64,000 nt of DNA from an uncultured Pelagibacteraceae bacterium (GTDB taxonomy: Bacteria > Pseudomonadota > Alphaproteobacteria > Pelagibacterales > Pelagibacteraceae), in contig CACIHO010000001.1 of the NCBI GenBank assembly GCA_902586485.1, positions 124,001 through 188,000 of the forward strand, in the 5' to 3' direction. Shown here one piece after another: positions 8,271 to 16,307 of this stretch (the stretch's first letter is position 1; each line of letters starts with the position of its first letter). The translations under genes were made by a program, and so were the position numbers. The notes under the pieces are model-generated. The model searched no databases. It was not told the DNA's origin and was given only the letters and a program-made list of their open reading frames with translations.

Positions 8271-9182
8271 TTAGTCTAAAGCAACCACAGCAGCAGCAAT
8301 CGATGCTAGTCTTGCTTGTGCTTCATCTGACCTACTTGTTATTACCACAGGCACTTTCCCTCCAACAACTACTCCTGCGGCACATGCACCACTGAAATAA
8401 ATAAGCATTTTGACCAATGCATTTCCGGTCTCCACACTTGGTACCAACAATACATCCGCTTCTCCAGCAACCAAGTTTTTAATTCCTTTAATTGCTGCTG
8501 ACTTTTTTGAAATACTATTATCAAATGCCAATGGACCAAAAACATCAGCATTTAAATTTTCTTTTTCAGCTAATTTAGTAATTTCCGCAGCTTCAATCGA
8601 ACTTGGTACACTTTCTAAAACTTCTTCAGTTGCAGACAATACAGATACTTTGGGTCTTTCTATTCCTATTCTATTTGAAAAATTAACAACATTCTTTAAA
8701 ATATGCATTTTTGTTTTCAAATTTGGCAAAACATTTAATGCTCCATCTGTAATAATTAATGGTTTGTCGTCTTTATCAAGGGTCATATGCCAAATATGAC
8801 TGAGCCTTGTTTTACCTAGCAAATTATATTCACGTTTTAAAACTTCTTTCATTAAAACATCTGTATGAATATGTCCTTTAACTATTATTTGCACCTTACC
8901 TTCACTTGCTAATTTAGTTGAAATTTTAGCAGTTTCATTTTCTACAGGCTCATGGATAAGTTCATATTTAGAAATGTCCCATTTTATATCTTCAGCACAT
9001 TTTTGTATTTCAACTTCATGACCTATAAATATTGGCTCAATTAAACCTTCATTAACTGCGTCTTGAACTGATAACATGGGCAAAGGTTTACCAGCATTTA
9101 CAACTGCAACTTTAACTCCCTTTTTTTTATGAGCTAAATCTAACAAGTTGTTTGGGCAGACAATTTCTTTGTTTGAAAGCAT
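8271..9182 (-). CDS. Phosphate acetyl/butyryltransferase family protein
   Basis: A 303-residue PTA_PTB-family enzyme that would transfer an acyl group between phosphate and coenzyme A in the cytoplasm. Family features include the KVAVVNAGKPLPML first strand, the LSHIWHM region, GPLAFDNSISK, and the C-terminal block ADVLLVPSVETGNAL followed by MLIYFSGACAAGVVVGGK. The length matches the short stand-alone Pta/Ptb class rather than long DRTGG-containing Pta. It is the first gene of a minus-strand group with the HpsN-like dehydrogenase. In sulfonate catabolism such an enzyme converts the acetyl phosphate made by Xsc to acetyl-CoA, but Xsc is not in this window, so the role is inferred. Confidence 0.8.
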   Translation of the reverse strand: MLSNKEIVCPNNLLDLAHKKKGVKVAVVNAGKPLPMLSVQDAVNEGLIEPIFIGHEVEIQKCAEDIKWDISKYELIHEPVENETAKISTKLASEGKVQIIVKGHIHTDVLMKEVLKREYNLLGKTRLSHIWHMTLDKDDKPLIITDGALNVLPNLKTKMHILKNVVNFSNRIGIERPKVSVLSATEEVLESVPSSIEAAEITKLAEKENLNADVFGPLAFDNSISKKSAAIKGIKNLVAGEADVLLVPSVETGNALVKMLIYFSGACAAGVVVGGKVPVVITSRSDEAQARLASIAAAVVALD

Positions 9183-9276
9183 TTGTTACAAATATGTGAA
9201 AAAAATGACCATGTACATATAAAATTTCTATAAAATATAGATAAAATAATTTTATAGGTTTATACTTTGTTTGAAA

Positions 9277-10128
9277 ATGGAGATAGTAACCAAGATAGCG
9301 CCAATTATTTTGGCCTTGATAATGTTAGGCTTAGGCCTAGGATTAAAACTGGAAGATTTTGGAAGAGTATTCAAAACACCAAAAGATTTTATTGTTGGTT
9401 TTATTTCTCAATTAATAATTCTTCCAATTGTAGCATACATTTTAATTTTAATTTTTAAAGCACCACCTGAAATAGCAATAGGGGTGATGATCATAGCTGC
9501 AGCACCAGGAGGCGTAACCTCTAATGTAATGACAAAGTTTGCCGATGGTGATGTTGCATTATCAATATCTTTAACAGCTGTTATTAGTTTATTAAGTATT
9601 ATCACTGTCCCTTTAATAATCTTTACATCTGCAGACATGTTAGGGATAAAAGAATTCTCTCAAAACATTTCAATGACAGGAATAGCTTTAAAAATGTTTT
9701 TAGTTGTAACAGTACCTGTAATATTAGGAATGATTATCAGAAAATTTGCTGAAAATTTTATATCCTCTAAAGTTGAAATATTTAATAAACTCAATATTAT
9801 TTTGTTTGCTGTTTTTTTTGTAGCAGCTTTTTATTCAGAAAGAGAAAATTTTATTAGCTTTATTAAACAAGCAGGCCTAATTGCTTTGATTTTAAATATT
9901 TCAATGATGGTCATTGCATATTATATTGCAAAAGCTTTTGCTTCAGGTGTTAAACAAATGAAGTGTATTGCTTTAGAATGTGGATTACAAAATGGTACTT
10001 TAGCCTTATTTGTCTCTACGCAAATATTTGGTACTGATATATTGTATGCATTACCAACAGGTGCTTACGCACTAATCATGTATATTACAGGATTTATTTT
10101 TATATATATTTTAAGAAAGTCTAATTAA
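9277..10128 (+). CDS. Bile acid:sodium symporter (BASS/SBF) family transporter
   Basis: Inner-membrane secondary transporter with about nine hydrophobic helices. The BASS motifs AAAPGGVTSNVMTKFADGDVALSISLT (broken here as AAAPGGVTSN and then MTKFADGDVA) and ALECGLQNGTLALF are clear. These residues form the sodium sites and crossover helices in the family. I chose ATG at 9277; an in-frame TTG at 9271 is possible. Substrates in bacteria include organic anions such as pantoate and 2-keto acids. It diverges from the phosphate acyltransferase/HpsN-like group and converges on the regulator at 10125-11084, so a small organic acid or sulfonate is conceivable. The substrate is not shown by sequence. 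Confidence 0.85.
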   Translation: MEIVTKIAPIILALIMLGLGLGLKLEDFGRVFKTPKDFIVGFISQLIILPIVAYILILIFKAPPEIAIGVMIIAAAPGGVTSNVMTKFADGDVALSISLTAVISLLSIITVPLIIFTSADMLGIKEFSQNISMTGIALKMFLVVTVPVILGMIIRKFAENFISSKVEIFNKLNIILFAVFFVAAFYSERENFISFIKQAGLIALILNISMMVIAYYIAKAFASGVKQMKCIALECGLQNGTLALFVSTQIFGTDILYALPTGAYALIMYITGFIFIYILRKSN

Positions 10129-11084
10129 GAATTTATTATTCTTATCTGATTAAAAACTTTATAAATAAAATGACTTAAGCTAATCATATTTTTATTTACC
10201 ATTCCCTCGGTTGTTATAAATGCACTATCTTTTGCATTAAATGAAATTAATTTTTTTTCATTTATATGAAGATATTTTTTATCAATTAAATATTTTAGTT
10301 TTCTAACAACGGTAGGCCTTGGAATACCAGTTATCTCAGAAATTGACATAGCATTTACACCTCTACTATCAGAGCCCATAACTTCTTTATGAAATGAACG
10401 CATATTTTTTTTTGGAGTAAAATCTTTATTTTTAACTGCATTAATTACTACAACCATACCAATACCCAAAGTTTCTAAATCTTTAAGTTCATTTCGCCAT
10501 CTATTTATATAAATAAACCAAAATTTGTTAAACTGATACAAGCAGTAAGAAAAATTTTCTTTTATTGCTAATATTATTTCTTTAACAGAATAAATTTTAT
10601 TTACTAATTTTTCTTTTTTTAAAATTTTATTAAATTCATGCAAGATATTTGCAACTTCTGTAAGAGTATCAACTGCCTTAGCTGAGTACAGCGTATCTCT
10701 TACAATAAAAATTTTCTTACCAGTTCTTTTAATTACTTTTTGTTTTTCTAATTCTAAAACTTTTCGTCTAATACTTTCTTTCGGAACTCCTAAATCTTTT
10801 GAGATATCTGAAATATTAATTTTATCAATCTCAATCGATTTTTTTTCATAAAACGTTTCATAGTTAATTTTTAAGCCATTTTGCCTGAAATATACAAGAT
10901 CCTGATGTATCAAATATATAATGATGACGAACTTATCTATATCTTTCCAGTGATCATAAGCTCTAACAAACCAATTACTTGTTAAAGTAAAATAATAGGG
11001 TGCTAGTGCAGCAAAATTATCTTGAATTACTTTATTGATTATCTTTTCATCAATGTGTTCGGATATACTAGGTAAAGCATTCAT
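10125..11084 (-). CDS. Unassigned transcriptional regulator with two winged-helix-like segments
   Basis: I do not recognise a named family. Two helix-turn-helix-like segments are visible. The first is at about residues 92-128 (INISDISKDLGVPKESIRRK, then a wing ending KRTGKKIFIV). The second is at about 243-283 (AMSISEITGIPRPTVVRKLK, then LHINEKKLISF). Both have the helix-turn-recognition-helix-wing order of MarR/IclR/GntR-like domains, so the protein looks like an internal duplication joined by a helical linker. It lies between the BASS symporter (4-base 3' overlap) and a small membrane protein, inside the sulfonate-related region, and may regulate neighbours. No ligand domain is evident. Confidence 0.65.
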   Translation of the reverse strand: MNALPSISEHIDEKIINKVIQDNFAALAPYYFTLTSNWFVRAYDHWKDIDKFVIIIYLIHQDLVYFRQNGLKINYETFYEKKSIEIDKINISDISKDLGVPKESIRRKVLELEKQKVIKRTGKKIFIVRDTLYSAKAVDTLTEVANILHEFNKILKKEKLVNKIYSVKEIILAIKENFSYCLYQFNKFWFIYINRWRNELKDLETLGIGMVVVINAVKNKDFTPKKNMRSFHKEVMGSDSRGVNAMSISEITGIPRPTVVRKLKYLIDKKYLHINEKKLISFNAKDSAFITTEGMVNKNMISLSHFIYKVFNQIRIINS

Positions 11085-11188
11085 GTTCTTTAAAAAAACC
11101 CAATATGAACAATATAAAATAATGAGTCAACCCATTTTGGACAAATATACCTATTTTAAAAAAAATAAATTTATGTTTAATCATCGTT

Positions 11189-11383
11189 ATGAGTACAGAA
11201 AGCTTAAATAGAACATCCGAGTTAGAGACCCCTTCTCAATTTGTTGAAGCTCCGAAAAGAGTAAACGTGGATGTTCTAAAGCAAAGGCTTCTAGAGGAAA
11301 AAAAGAAGGAAAAAGTTAAAAGAACAATTATCTTGTCATCTGTTATCGTTTCTTTGGGTGCTCTAACAATGCTAACTTATTAA
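11189..11383 (+). CDS. Small tail-anchored membrane protein (64 aa), paralogue of the one at 21279
   Basis: Not a named family that I know. The first 45 residues are polar and Lys/Glu-rich. Residues about 46-62 form a single hydrophobic helix at the very C-terminus, giving a tail-anchored layout with a cytoplasmic head. The segment VNVDVLKQRLLEEKKKEK before the helix resembles TNVNILLNRVRLDQKRTLR in the 69-residue protein at 21279-21488, so the two look paralogous. It overlaps the 3' end of the convergent dehydrogenase gene by 12 bases. Codon use and composition match the neighbours, and I think it is a real gene. Confidence 0.65.
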   Translation: MSTESLNRTSELETPSQFVEAPKRVNVDVLKQRLLEEKKKEKVKRTIILSSVIVSLGALTMLTY

Positions 11384-12376
11384 AGTTTCTAAATCTTTCT
11401 TTATTATATCCGGTATAGAAATTTCTTTTTTTGAGTTATTTTTATAACGGTTAAATTTATTTTGACCTGGATACATTATTTCTTTAACACCTTTTATCCT
11501 AGGAAGTTTTTTTATTGTTTTAATATTATCTTTAATTCTTTGTCTATAATTTTTTTGAAATAAATTTGCTTTAAAAGCAATAAATAAATGACCAATATTT
11601 TGTGGACCTGAAAAATCATCAAATGGATCTTTTACTCTTCCTGCATGATTTCCCCCAGTCAAAACTCCACTTAATATATCTACCATCCAAGCAAGCCCAG
11701 ACCCTCTAAAACCTGCAATTGGTAATTGTACCCCTGCCAATGCTTTTTTTGCATTTGTTGTTGGTTTACCAAATTTATCTAGAGCAACTCCTACAGGAAT
11801 TGATTGGTTGTTTCTCGCTGCAACTCTGATCTTTCCTCTATTAATTACTGAGATTGAAGTATCTAAAATAAATGGAATTTTAGAGTCGGTAGGGGATCCA
11901 AAACAAATTGGATTTGTTCCAAACAAAGATTTTAATGCACCATGTGGAGCTATTGCTGGAGGAGCATTTGTATAGATCATTGTAATTAAATTTTTTTTAA
12001 CTGCTTGCTCAGCGTAATAACCTGATAAACCATAGTGACCACTATTTTTAACAGCTACCATTCCTATTCCAGTTTTTTTAGCATGTTTGATTACAGTTTT
12101 TATTCCTAAATCAGCAGCAACAAAACCAATGCTATTGTTTGCATCAATATGTGAAATAGATGGTGAAATTTTTTTAATTTTAATTTTTGGTTTTGGATTA
12201 ATTACTTTTTTAGAAATTCGATCACAGTACATTTTAAGTCTTGATAAACCATGTCCATATGCTCCAACTAATTCAGCGTTAATTAATGCATTAGAAGAAA
12301 TTAAAGCATGGTCTTTACTTAGACCAAATTTTTGTAAAATTTTAATGACTTGATTTTTTAGAATTGGGGTTTTCAT
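11372..12376 (-). CDS. Malate/L-lactate dehydrogenase family oxidoreductase (Ldh2; possible sulfolactate dehydrogenase)
   Basis: A 334-residue NAD(P)-dependent dehydrogenase of the Ldh_2 (YlbC/ComC/AllD) family, not the classical Rossmann LDH. Visible family marks are GHGLSRLKMY near residue 42, NSGHYGLSGYYAEQA at about 112-126, the nucleotide-binding region around SLFGTNPICFGSP, and LPIAGFRGSGLAWMVDILSGVL. The family oxidises 2-hydroxy acids such as malate, ureidoglycolate or (R)-sulfolactate (ComC). It starts directly after the tauC stop codon with no gap, so it belongs to the tau operon. Together with the HpsN-like enzyme, a DHPS-sulfolactate-sulfopyruvate route is plausible. Specificity is inferred from context only. 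Confidence 0.75.
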   Translation of the reverse strand: MKTPILKNQVIKILQKFGLSKDHALISSNALINAELVGAYGHGLSRLKMYCDRISKKVINPKPKIKIKKISPSISHIDANNSIGFVAADLGIKTVIKHAKKTGIGMVAVKNSGHYGLSGYYAEQAVKKNLITMIYTNAPPAIAPHGALKSLFGTNPICFGSPTDSKIPFILDTSISVINRGKIRVAARNNQSIPVGVALDKFGKPTTNAKKALAGVQLPIAGFRGSGLAWMVDILSGVLTGGNHAGRVKDPFDDFSGPQNIGHLFIAFKANLFQKNYRQRIKDNIKTIKKLPRIKGVKEIMYPGQNKFNRYKNNSKKEISIPDIIKKDLETLIS

Positions 12377-14302
12377 TTATCCTTTACCACGCCAAGGAAT
12401 AGTTTTTTCTATTATTTTTCTTAATGTAATATCAAATAAAAGACCTAACAGACCCATAATAAAAATCGTTATCCAAATAACCTCGTATTGAAAGTACTTT
12501 TTAGCGACATTTTCAACAAAACCAATACCAGTTGTACCTGCTAGAAACTCTGCTGCAACAAGTGTTCCCCAACACATACCGACAGCCACTCTAATACCTG
12601 TAAGAATTTCAGGAAGTGAATTTGGGAAAATTACATGTCTTAATATTTGTTTTTTTGTAGCCCCTAATGAGTGTGCTGCATGTATTTTTGAAAGCTGAGT
12701 TCCTGATGCACCAGCTCTTGCTGAAATAATCATGATTGAAAGTGAGACCATGAATAATAAAAATATTTTACCCGTATTATCTATTCCAAGAACTGAAATA
12801 ATTAATGGCGCCCAAGCTAACGGTGGAACAGGTCTGTATAATTCGATTAAAGGATCAAAAAAGCCTTTAGCAAATCGATTTAAACCCATAAACAATCCTA
12901 ATGGCACCCCAATAAGAATTCCAAATACTAAACCTAAAAATACCCTTAAGAATGAGTCCCATATGTGTCCATATGGAACAGGCACTTTAAATAATTTAAA
13001 GTCACCAGTAACAACCTTTAGAACATTGCTTTTAAAATTTTCTTTTACAATTCCATCTTTTGTATGTACCGGATATTCACCAGGTAACATATCTGCTATC
13101 CAATCTGGTAAAATAAATCCTACCATTTTACTTACATCAACCATCTCAATCCATAAAAGAGGAATATTTTTATAGCCAACACTTGGTTTTGACATCAGGA
13201 TAAATTTATTAAAAGTATCAGATGGTTTTGGTAGCCACCTTCCTGATCCTTGCTCTGAACATGTTGGTCCACTCGCAACAATTGTTCCAGCAGGGAATAA
13301 AAGAATATCAATTAACCTTAATCCACCCTGCTCTTTATTTTGTAATTCATCAAACTCTATTATTGCTGCTTGCATTTCATTTAATGCATTAGGAGGATAG
13401 ATGCTAGCAAACTCAATTCTTCTTGCAATTTTAACAATATTTTTTGCATAGTCAGATGCTATTTCTTCACTATCATCTAATCCTTTTCTGTAAGCTTTAA
13501 TGTCATCTTTAAGTTGTTTGATTGCGCTCTTAAACTGTGGGTTATGGTTTTTTAATTTAAAAAATTTGTCGTCAATTTTTTTTAGTTCTGCTGCAGCTGT
13601 ATGAAATTTTAAACCTTTATTGGTTTGAGGCGCAGTTGGTATCTCAATAGTATTTTCAATAGAACCACTTCCAGAGTCTATTGTGGTAATTCCCCAGCCA
13701 CCTTGTTCATCAATAAGTTTCTGTCTCTCAGTTTTTTGTGTCTCTGTCTCAAAGGGATAATTTTTTTTTTGGAAATTAAAACTTAGAAGTTTTATTTCTT
13801 CTGTCATTTCCTGAAGTTTAATTTTGGTATCAATTTCCATTAACTCCTCACTAGTTAAAAATGGAATTAATTGAGAAGTTCTATCAATGTAACTTACAAG
13901 TATTGTTTTTTGTTGATCATTTAGATCTGGAGATGCTTTTATTTCATTTGCAATTTTTACAAGATTTTTATTTTCAATTTTAATAATGGATGTGCTTTTA
14001 AATTCTCTTTCTTCAATAGGGAATTGGTATTTTAAACCTAACAACGACTCGTTAATTTTAGCAACCTGACATAATTCGTTCGCCGATTTTGGATAAAAAC
14101 CTTTTGCAATATCCCATGAATAATAAAGCCAAAGCATTAGAATTGCACTGCTACCAACAATTACCCAGTGTGTTCCACCTTTTGCTCTTTCAGGATTACC
14201 AAAGACAGCATCAACCTTTTCAGTTCTTATTAATCTTCTTCCATAAAGAATGCATCCAATTACAGCCACAAATATTAAGATGGTTACAAATTGGGTTAAC
14301 AT
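12377..14302 (-). CDS. tauC: Taurine-type ABC transporter permease TauC with about 370-residue N-terminal insertion
   Basis: The C-terminal part from about residue 446 is a normal TauC/SsuC permease, with RPVPPLAWAPLII, the EAA loop AAHSLGATKKQILRHVIFPN and the ending after GLLFDITLRK. TauC is usually about 275 residues, but this protein is 641. The extra part has helices at about 4-20 and 48-66, then roughly 350 hydrophilic residues, probably periplasmic. They include Lys/Glu-rich predicted coiled-coil stretches, a GSGSIE linker and cysteines near 78 and 354. The gene abuts tauB and the Ldh2 gene with zero-base gaps on both sides. The reading frame is continuous, so the extension is not an assembly fusion of two frames. 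Confidence 0.85.
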   Translation of the reverse strand: MLTQFVTILIFVAVIGCILYGRRLIRTEKVDAVFGNPERAKGGTHWVIVGSSAILMLWLYYSWDIAKGFYPKSANELCQVAKINESLLGLKYQFPIEEREFKSTSIIKIENKNLVKIANEIKASPDLNDQQKTILVSYIDRTSQLIPFLTSEELMEIDTKIKLQEMTEEIKLLSFNFQKKNYPFETETQKTERQKLIDEQGGWGITTIDSGSGSIENTIEIPTAPQTNKGLKFHTAAAELKKIDDKFFKLKNHNPQFKSAIKQLKDDIKAYRKGLDDSEEIASDYAKNIVKIARRIEFASIYPPNALNEMQAAIIEFDELQNKEQGGLRLIDILLFPAGTIVASGPTCSEQGSGRWLPKPSDTFNKFILMSKPSVGYKNIPLLWIEMVDVSKMVGFILPDWIADMLPGEYPVHTKDGIVKENFKSNVLKVVTGDFKLFKVPVPYGHIWDSFLRVFLGLVFGILIGVPLGLFMGLNRFAKGFFDPLIELYRPVPPLAWAPLIISVLGIDNTGKIFLLFMVSLSIMIISARAGASGTQLSKIHAAHSLGATKKQILRHVIFPNSLPEILTGIRVAVGMCWGTLVAAEFLAGTTGIGFVENVAKKYFQYEVIWITIFIMGLLGLLFDITLRKIIEKTIPWRGKG

Positions 14303-15100
14303 TTAATTTTCTTTACCCATTATTTCTTCTTCCATATTCCAAATCATGGACAAAATTTCCTCTCTTGTAGATGAAAACTCTTTGTTTTTTTTTATTTCTC
14401 TTAAGTCTTGTGTAAGACCCATTTCTGCAAATGGAAGGTTATACTCTTTATGTATACGTCCTGGTCTTGGAGCCATTACATATAATCTTTCTCCAAGCAA
14501 CAATGCTTCTTCAACAGAGTGTGTTATTAAGATGATTGTTTTTCCAGTTTCTTTCCAAATTTTTAAAACCAATGACTGCATCTTTTCTCTAGTTAATGCA
14601 TCTAAAGCTCCTAATGGTTCGTCCATTAAAATTAAATCAGGATTGTTTATTAAGCATCTTGCAAGAGCAACTCTTTGCTGCATACCACCCGATAATTGAT
14701 AAGTAGGAGTGTTACCAAAACCTTTAAGCCCAACTATATCTAACCATTCTTCAACCCTCTTTGCTGTAACTTCAGGATCTTCTTTTTTCATTCTAAGTCC
14801 GAAGTTTACATTCTCAGCAACTGTTAACCACTCAAACAAAGCACCTTGTTGAAAAACCATTCCTCTTTCAACACCGGGTCCATCAATTTCGTTATTGTTA
14901 AGTGTTATTTTTCCTGAGGTAGGTCTTAAAAATCCAGCGGTAATGTTTAGTAAAGTTGTTTTTCCACAACCAGAAGGACCAAGCACTGTAAGCAATTCTC
15001 CTTTTTTGAGAGTAAAACTTACATCTTTTAAAGCATGAACAGTTTCTCCTTTCGGAGTTTTAAAAATCATATTTAAATTTTGAGAAACTAGATCGCTCAT
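14303..15100 (-). CDS. tauB: Taurine-type ABC transporter ATP-binding protein TauB
   Basis: Cytoplasmic ATPase of the nitrate/sulfonate/taurine importer class, 265 residues. Walker A GPSGCGKTT is at residues 41-49, the signature LSGGMQQRVALARCL is near 137-151, Walker B with DEP follows in LILMDEPLGALDALTR, and the switch histidine is in LITHSVEEALLLGERL. VFQQGALFEWLTVAENVNFG is the typical Q-loop wording of the TauB/SsuB class. It lies between tauA and tauC on the minus strand. An 84-base gap with a terminator-like hairpin separates it from tauA, and its stop codon abuts the tauC start. Confidence 0.93.
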   Translation of the reverse strand: MSDLVSQNLNMIFKTPKGETVHALKDVSFTLKKGELLTVLGPSGCGKTTLLNITAGFLRPTSGKITLNNNEIDGPGVERGMVFQQGALFEWLTVAENVNFGLRMKKEDPEVTAKRVEEWLDIVGLKGFGNTPTYQLSGGMQQRVALARCLINNPDLILMDEPLGALDALTREKMQSLVLKIWKETGKTIILITHSVEEALLLGERLYVMAPRPGRIHKEYNLPFAEMGLTQDLREIKKNKEFSSTREEILSMIWNMEEEIMGKEN

Positions 15101-15126
15101 AAATTCTTTATATTAGAAATTTTGTA

Positions 15127-15164
15127 AAAAAAATAGGCACCAATTATAAAATCAGCGCCTATTT
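15127..15164 (-). terminator. Terminator-like hairpin between tauA and tauB
   Basis: Read on the minus strand, AAATAGGCGC (15164-15155) pairs with GTGCCTATTT (15140-15131), with one G-U wobble and a 14-base loop, followed by a run of T. It lies just after the tauA stop codon and before tauB. That is the same position as the hairpins in the other two binding-protein operons of the window. Confidence 0.75.
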
Positions 15165-15184
15165 AAAATTTTAAACCCTTAAAA

Positions 15185-16126
15185 TTATAAAGGTAAGAAA
15201 CTTGTGTCTACGTTTCCACCTGGAGTTCCCATACCTTTTAGGAATGCATCTAGGTTTCCAGTTGTCATAGATTGTTTAGTTTCTTCTGGAGTTAAGAATT
15301 TAAATCCACTCAAAGTATCTTTCATATCTGAAACTTTCATTTCTGAAGCTTTAGACATCGCGTTCAAGTCAGCTTTACCTGCTTTGTATCTAGCATTAGC
15401 TTCATGAGTTACTTCGATGAAAGTTCTTAACATACCTGGGTTTTCTTTCATGAATTTATCTGTAACTGAAGTTATATCTATACCTAAGATACCAGCTGCT
15501 CTTGCTTCATCTACAGTTAAAAGTCTTGATCCAACAGCAGTTGCTGCTTTGATAGAATTACCACCGAATAAACATGCCATAACAACATCACCGCTTACTA
15601 ATGCAGCAGCACCTTCTTCAGGGTCCATTTGAATGATGTCCATTTTACCTCTGTCAGCACCAACAACTTTCATACTTTCATCAAAAACGTATTCGGCCAT
15701 TGTTCCTAATGGAACGGCAACTTTTTTACCTTCCAATTCAGTAGCGTTCGCTTTTGTAATTCCAGAAGCATTAGATGTAACACATGTAGTTCCACCCATT
15801 CCATATTCCATAGCAATATCAACTAATTTGATAGGTGCGTTTGATTTAACAGCATTAATAAAAGGTACTAATCCTTGAGAGTAAGAAATATCAATATCTC
15901 CTGCTAACATTGCATCAGTCATAGCTCCACCATTAGTGAAGTTTGTCCATTTAACTGGAACACCAAGAGCTTTAGCAAAATTCTTTTTTTGCATGTCCTC
16001 TAAATTTGGGCTTGGCCATTCTAGAAAGTATGCGACTCTAACTTCATTTGCAGCTGAATTAGCAACTGAAATTGATAGGTTAAGTGCAAAAATAGATCCT
16101 AGAATAAAACTTAGTATTTTTTTCAT
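15185..16126 (-). CDS. tauA: Taurine-type periplasmic binding protein TauA
   Basis: Periplasmic binding protein of the taurine/sulfonate ABC importer, 313 residues. A signal peptide covers about residues 1-26 (cleavage around SVANSA). The mature start VRVAYFLEWPSPN is characteristic of TauA, followed by GGAMTDAMLAGDIDISYSQG and the LEGKKVAVPLGTMAEYV hinge region. A GGGG-type ribosome site precedes ATG. It is divergent from tpa across a 181-base gap that must hold both promoters. Related binders take up taurine or other small sulfonates, and the neighbouring aminotransferase supports taurine. The ligand is inferred. Confidence 0.88.
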   Translation of the reverse strand: MKKILSFILGSIFALNLSISVANSAANEVRVAYFLEWPSPNLEDMQKKNFAKALGVPVKWTNFTNGGAMTDAMLAGDIDISYSQGLVPFINAVKSNAPIKLVDIAMEYGMGGTTCVTSNASGITKANATELEGKKVAVPLGTMAEYVFDESMKVVGADRGKMDIIQMDPEEGAAALVSGDVVMACLFGGNSIKAATAVGSRLLTVDEARAAGILGIDITSVTDKFMKENPGMLRTFIEVTHEANARYKAGKADLNAMSKASEMKVSDMKDTLSGFKFLTPEETKQSMTTGNLDAFLKGMGTPGGNVDTSFLPL

Positions 16127-16307
16127 TTATTCCCCTATGTTTAATTAATTAAATTCTGGATATTTAAATTCAAATTGTCTCCGAAGTAAAACAAAAAAAG
16201 AAACTTATACAATCCTTAGTTGTGTCAATAATGTGGTAGTTAATCCATTTATTTTAGTCTAAAGAGGCCTTAAGATTAAATTAAAAACTTTTATAGAAAA
16301 AAATTTT

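Noticed and set aside
9408..9638. Long open frames antisense to the BASS, guaC, mutase and tau genes (for example 9408-9638, 22411-22617, 50309-50572, 12732-13175)
   Set aside because: They lie wholly inside well-supported genes on the opposite strand, have no family motifs and no ribosome sites; they are frame shadows of the real genes.
16261..16278. Partial dyad around AGGCCT upstream of tpa
   Set aside because: Only the six-base core is symmetrical; the outer bases do not pair consistently, so no operator is claimed.
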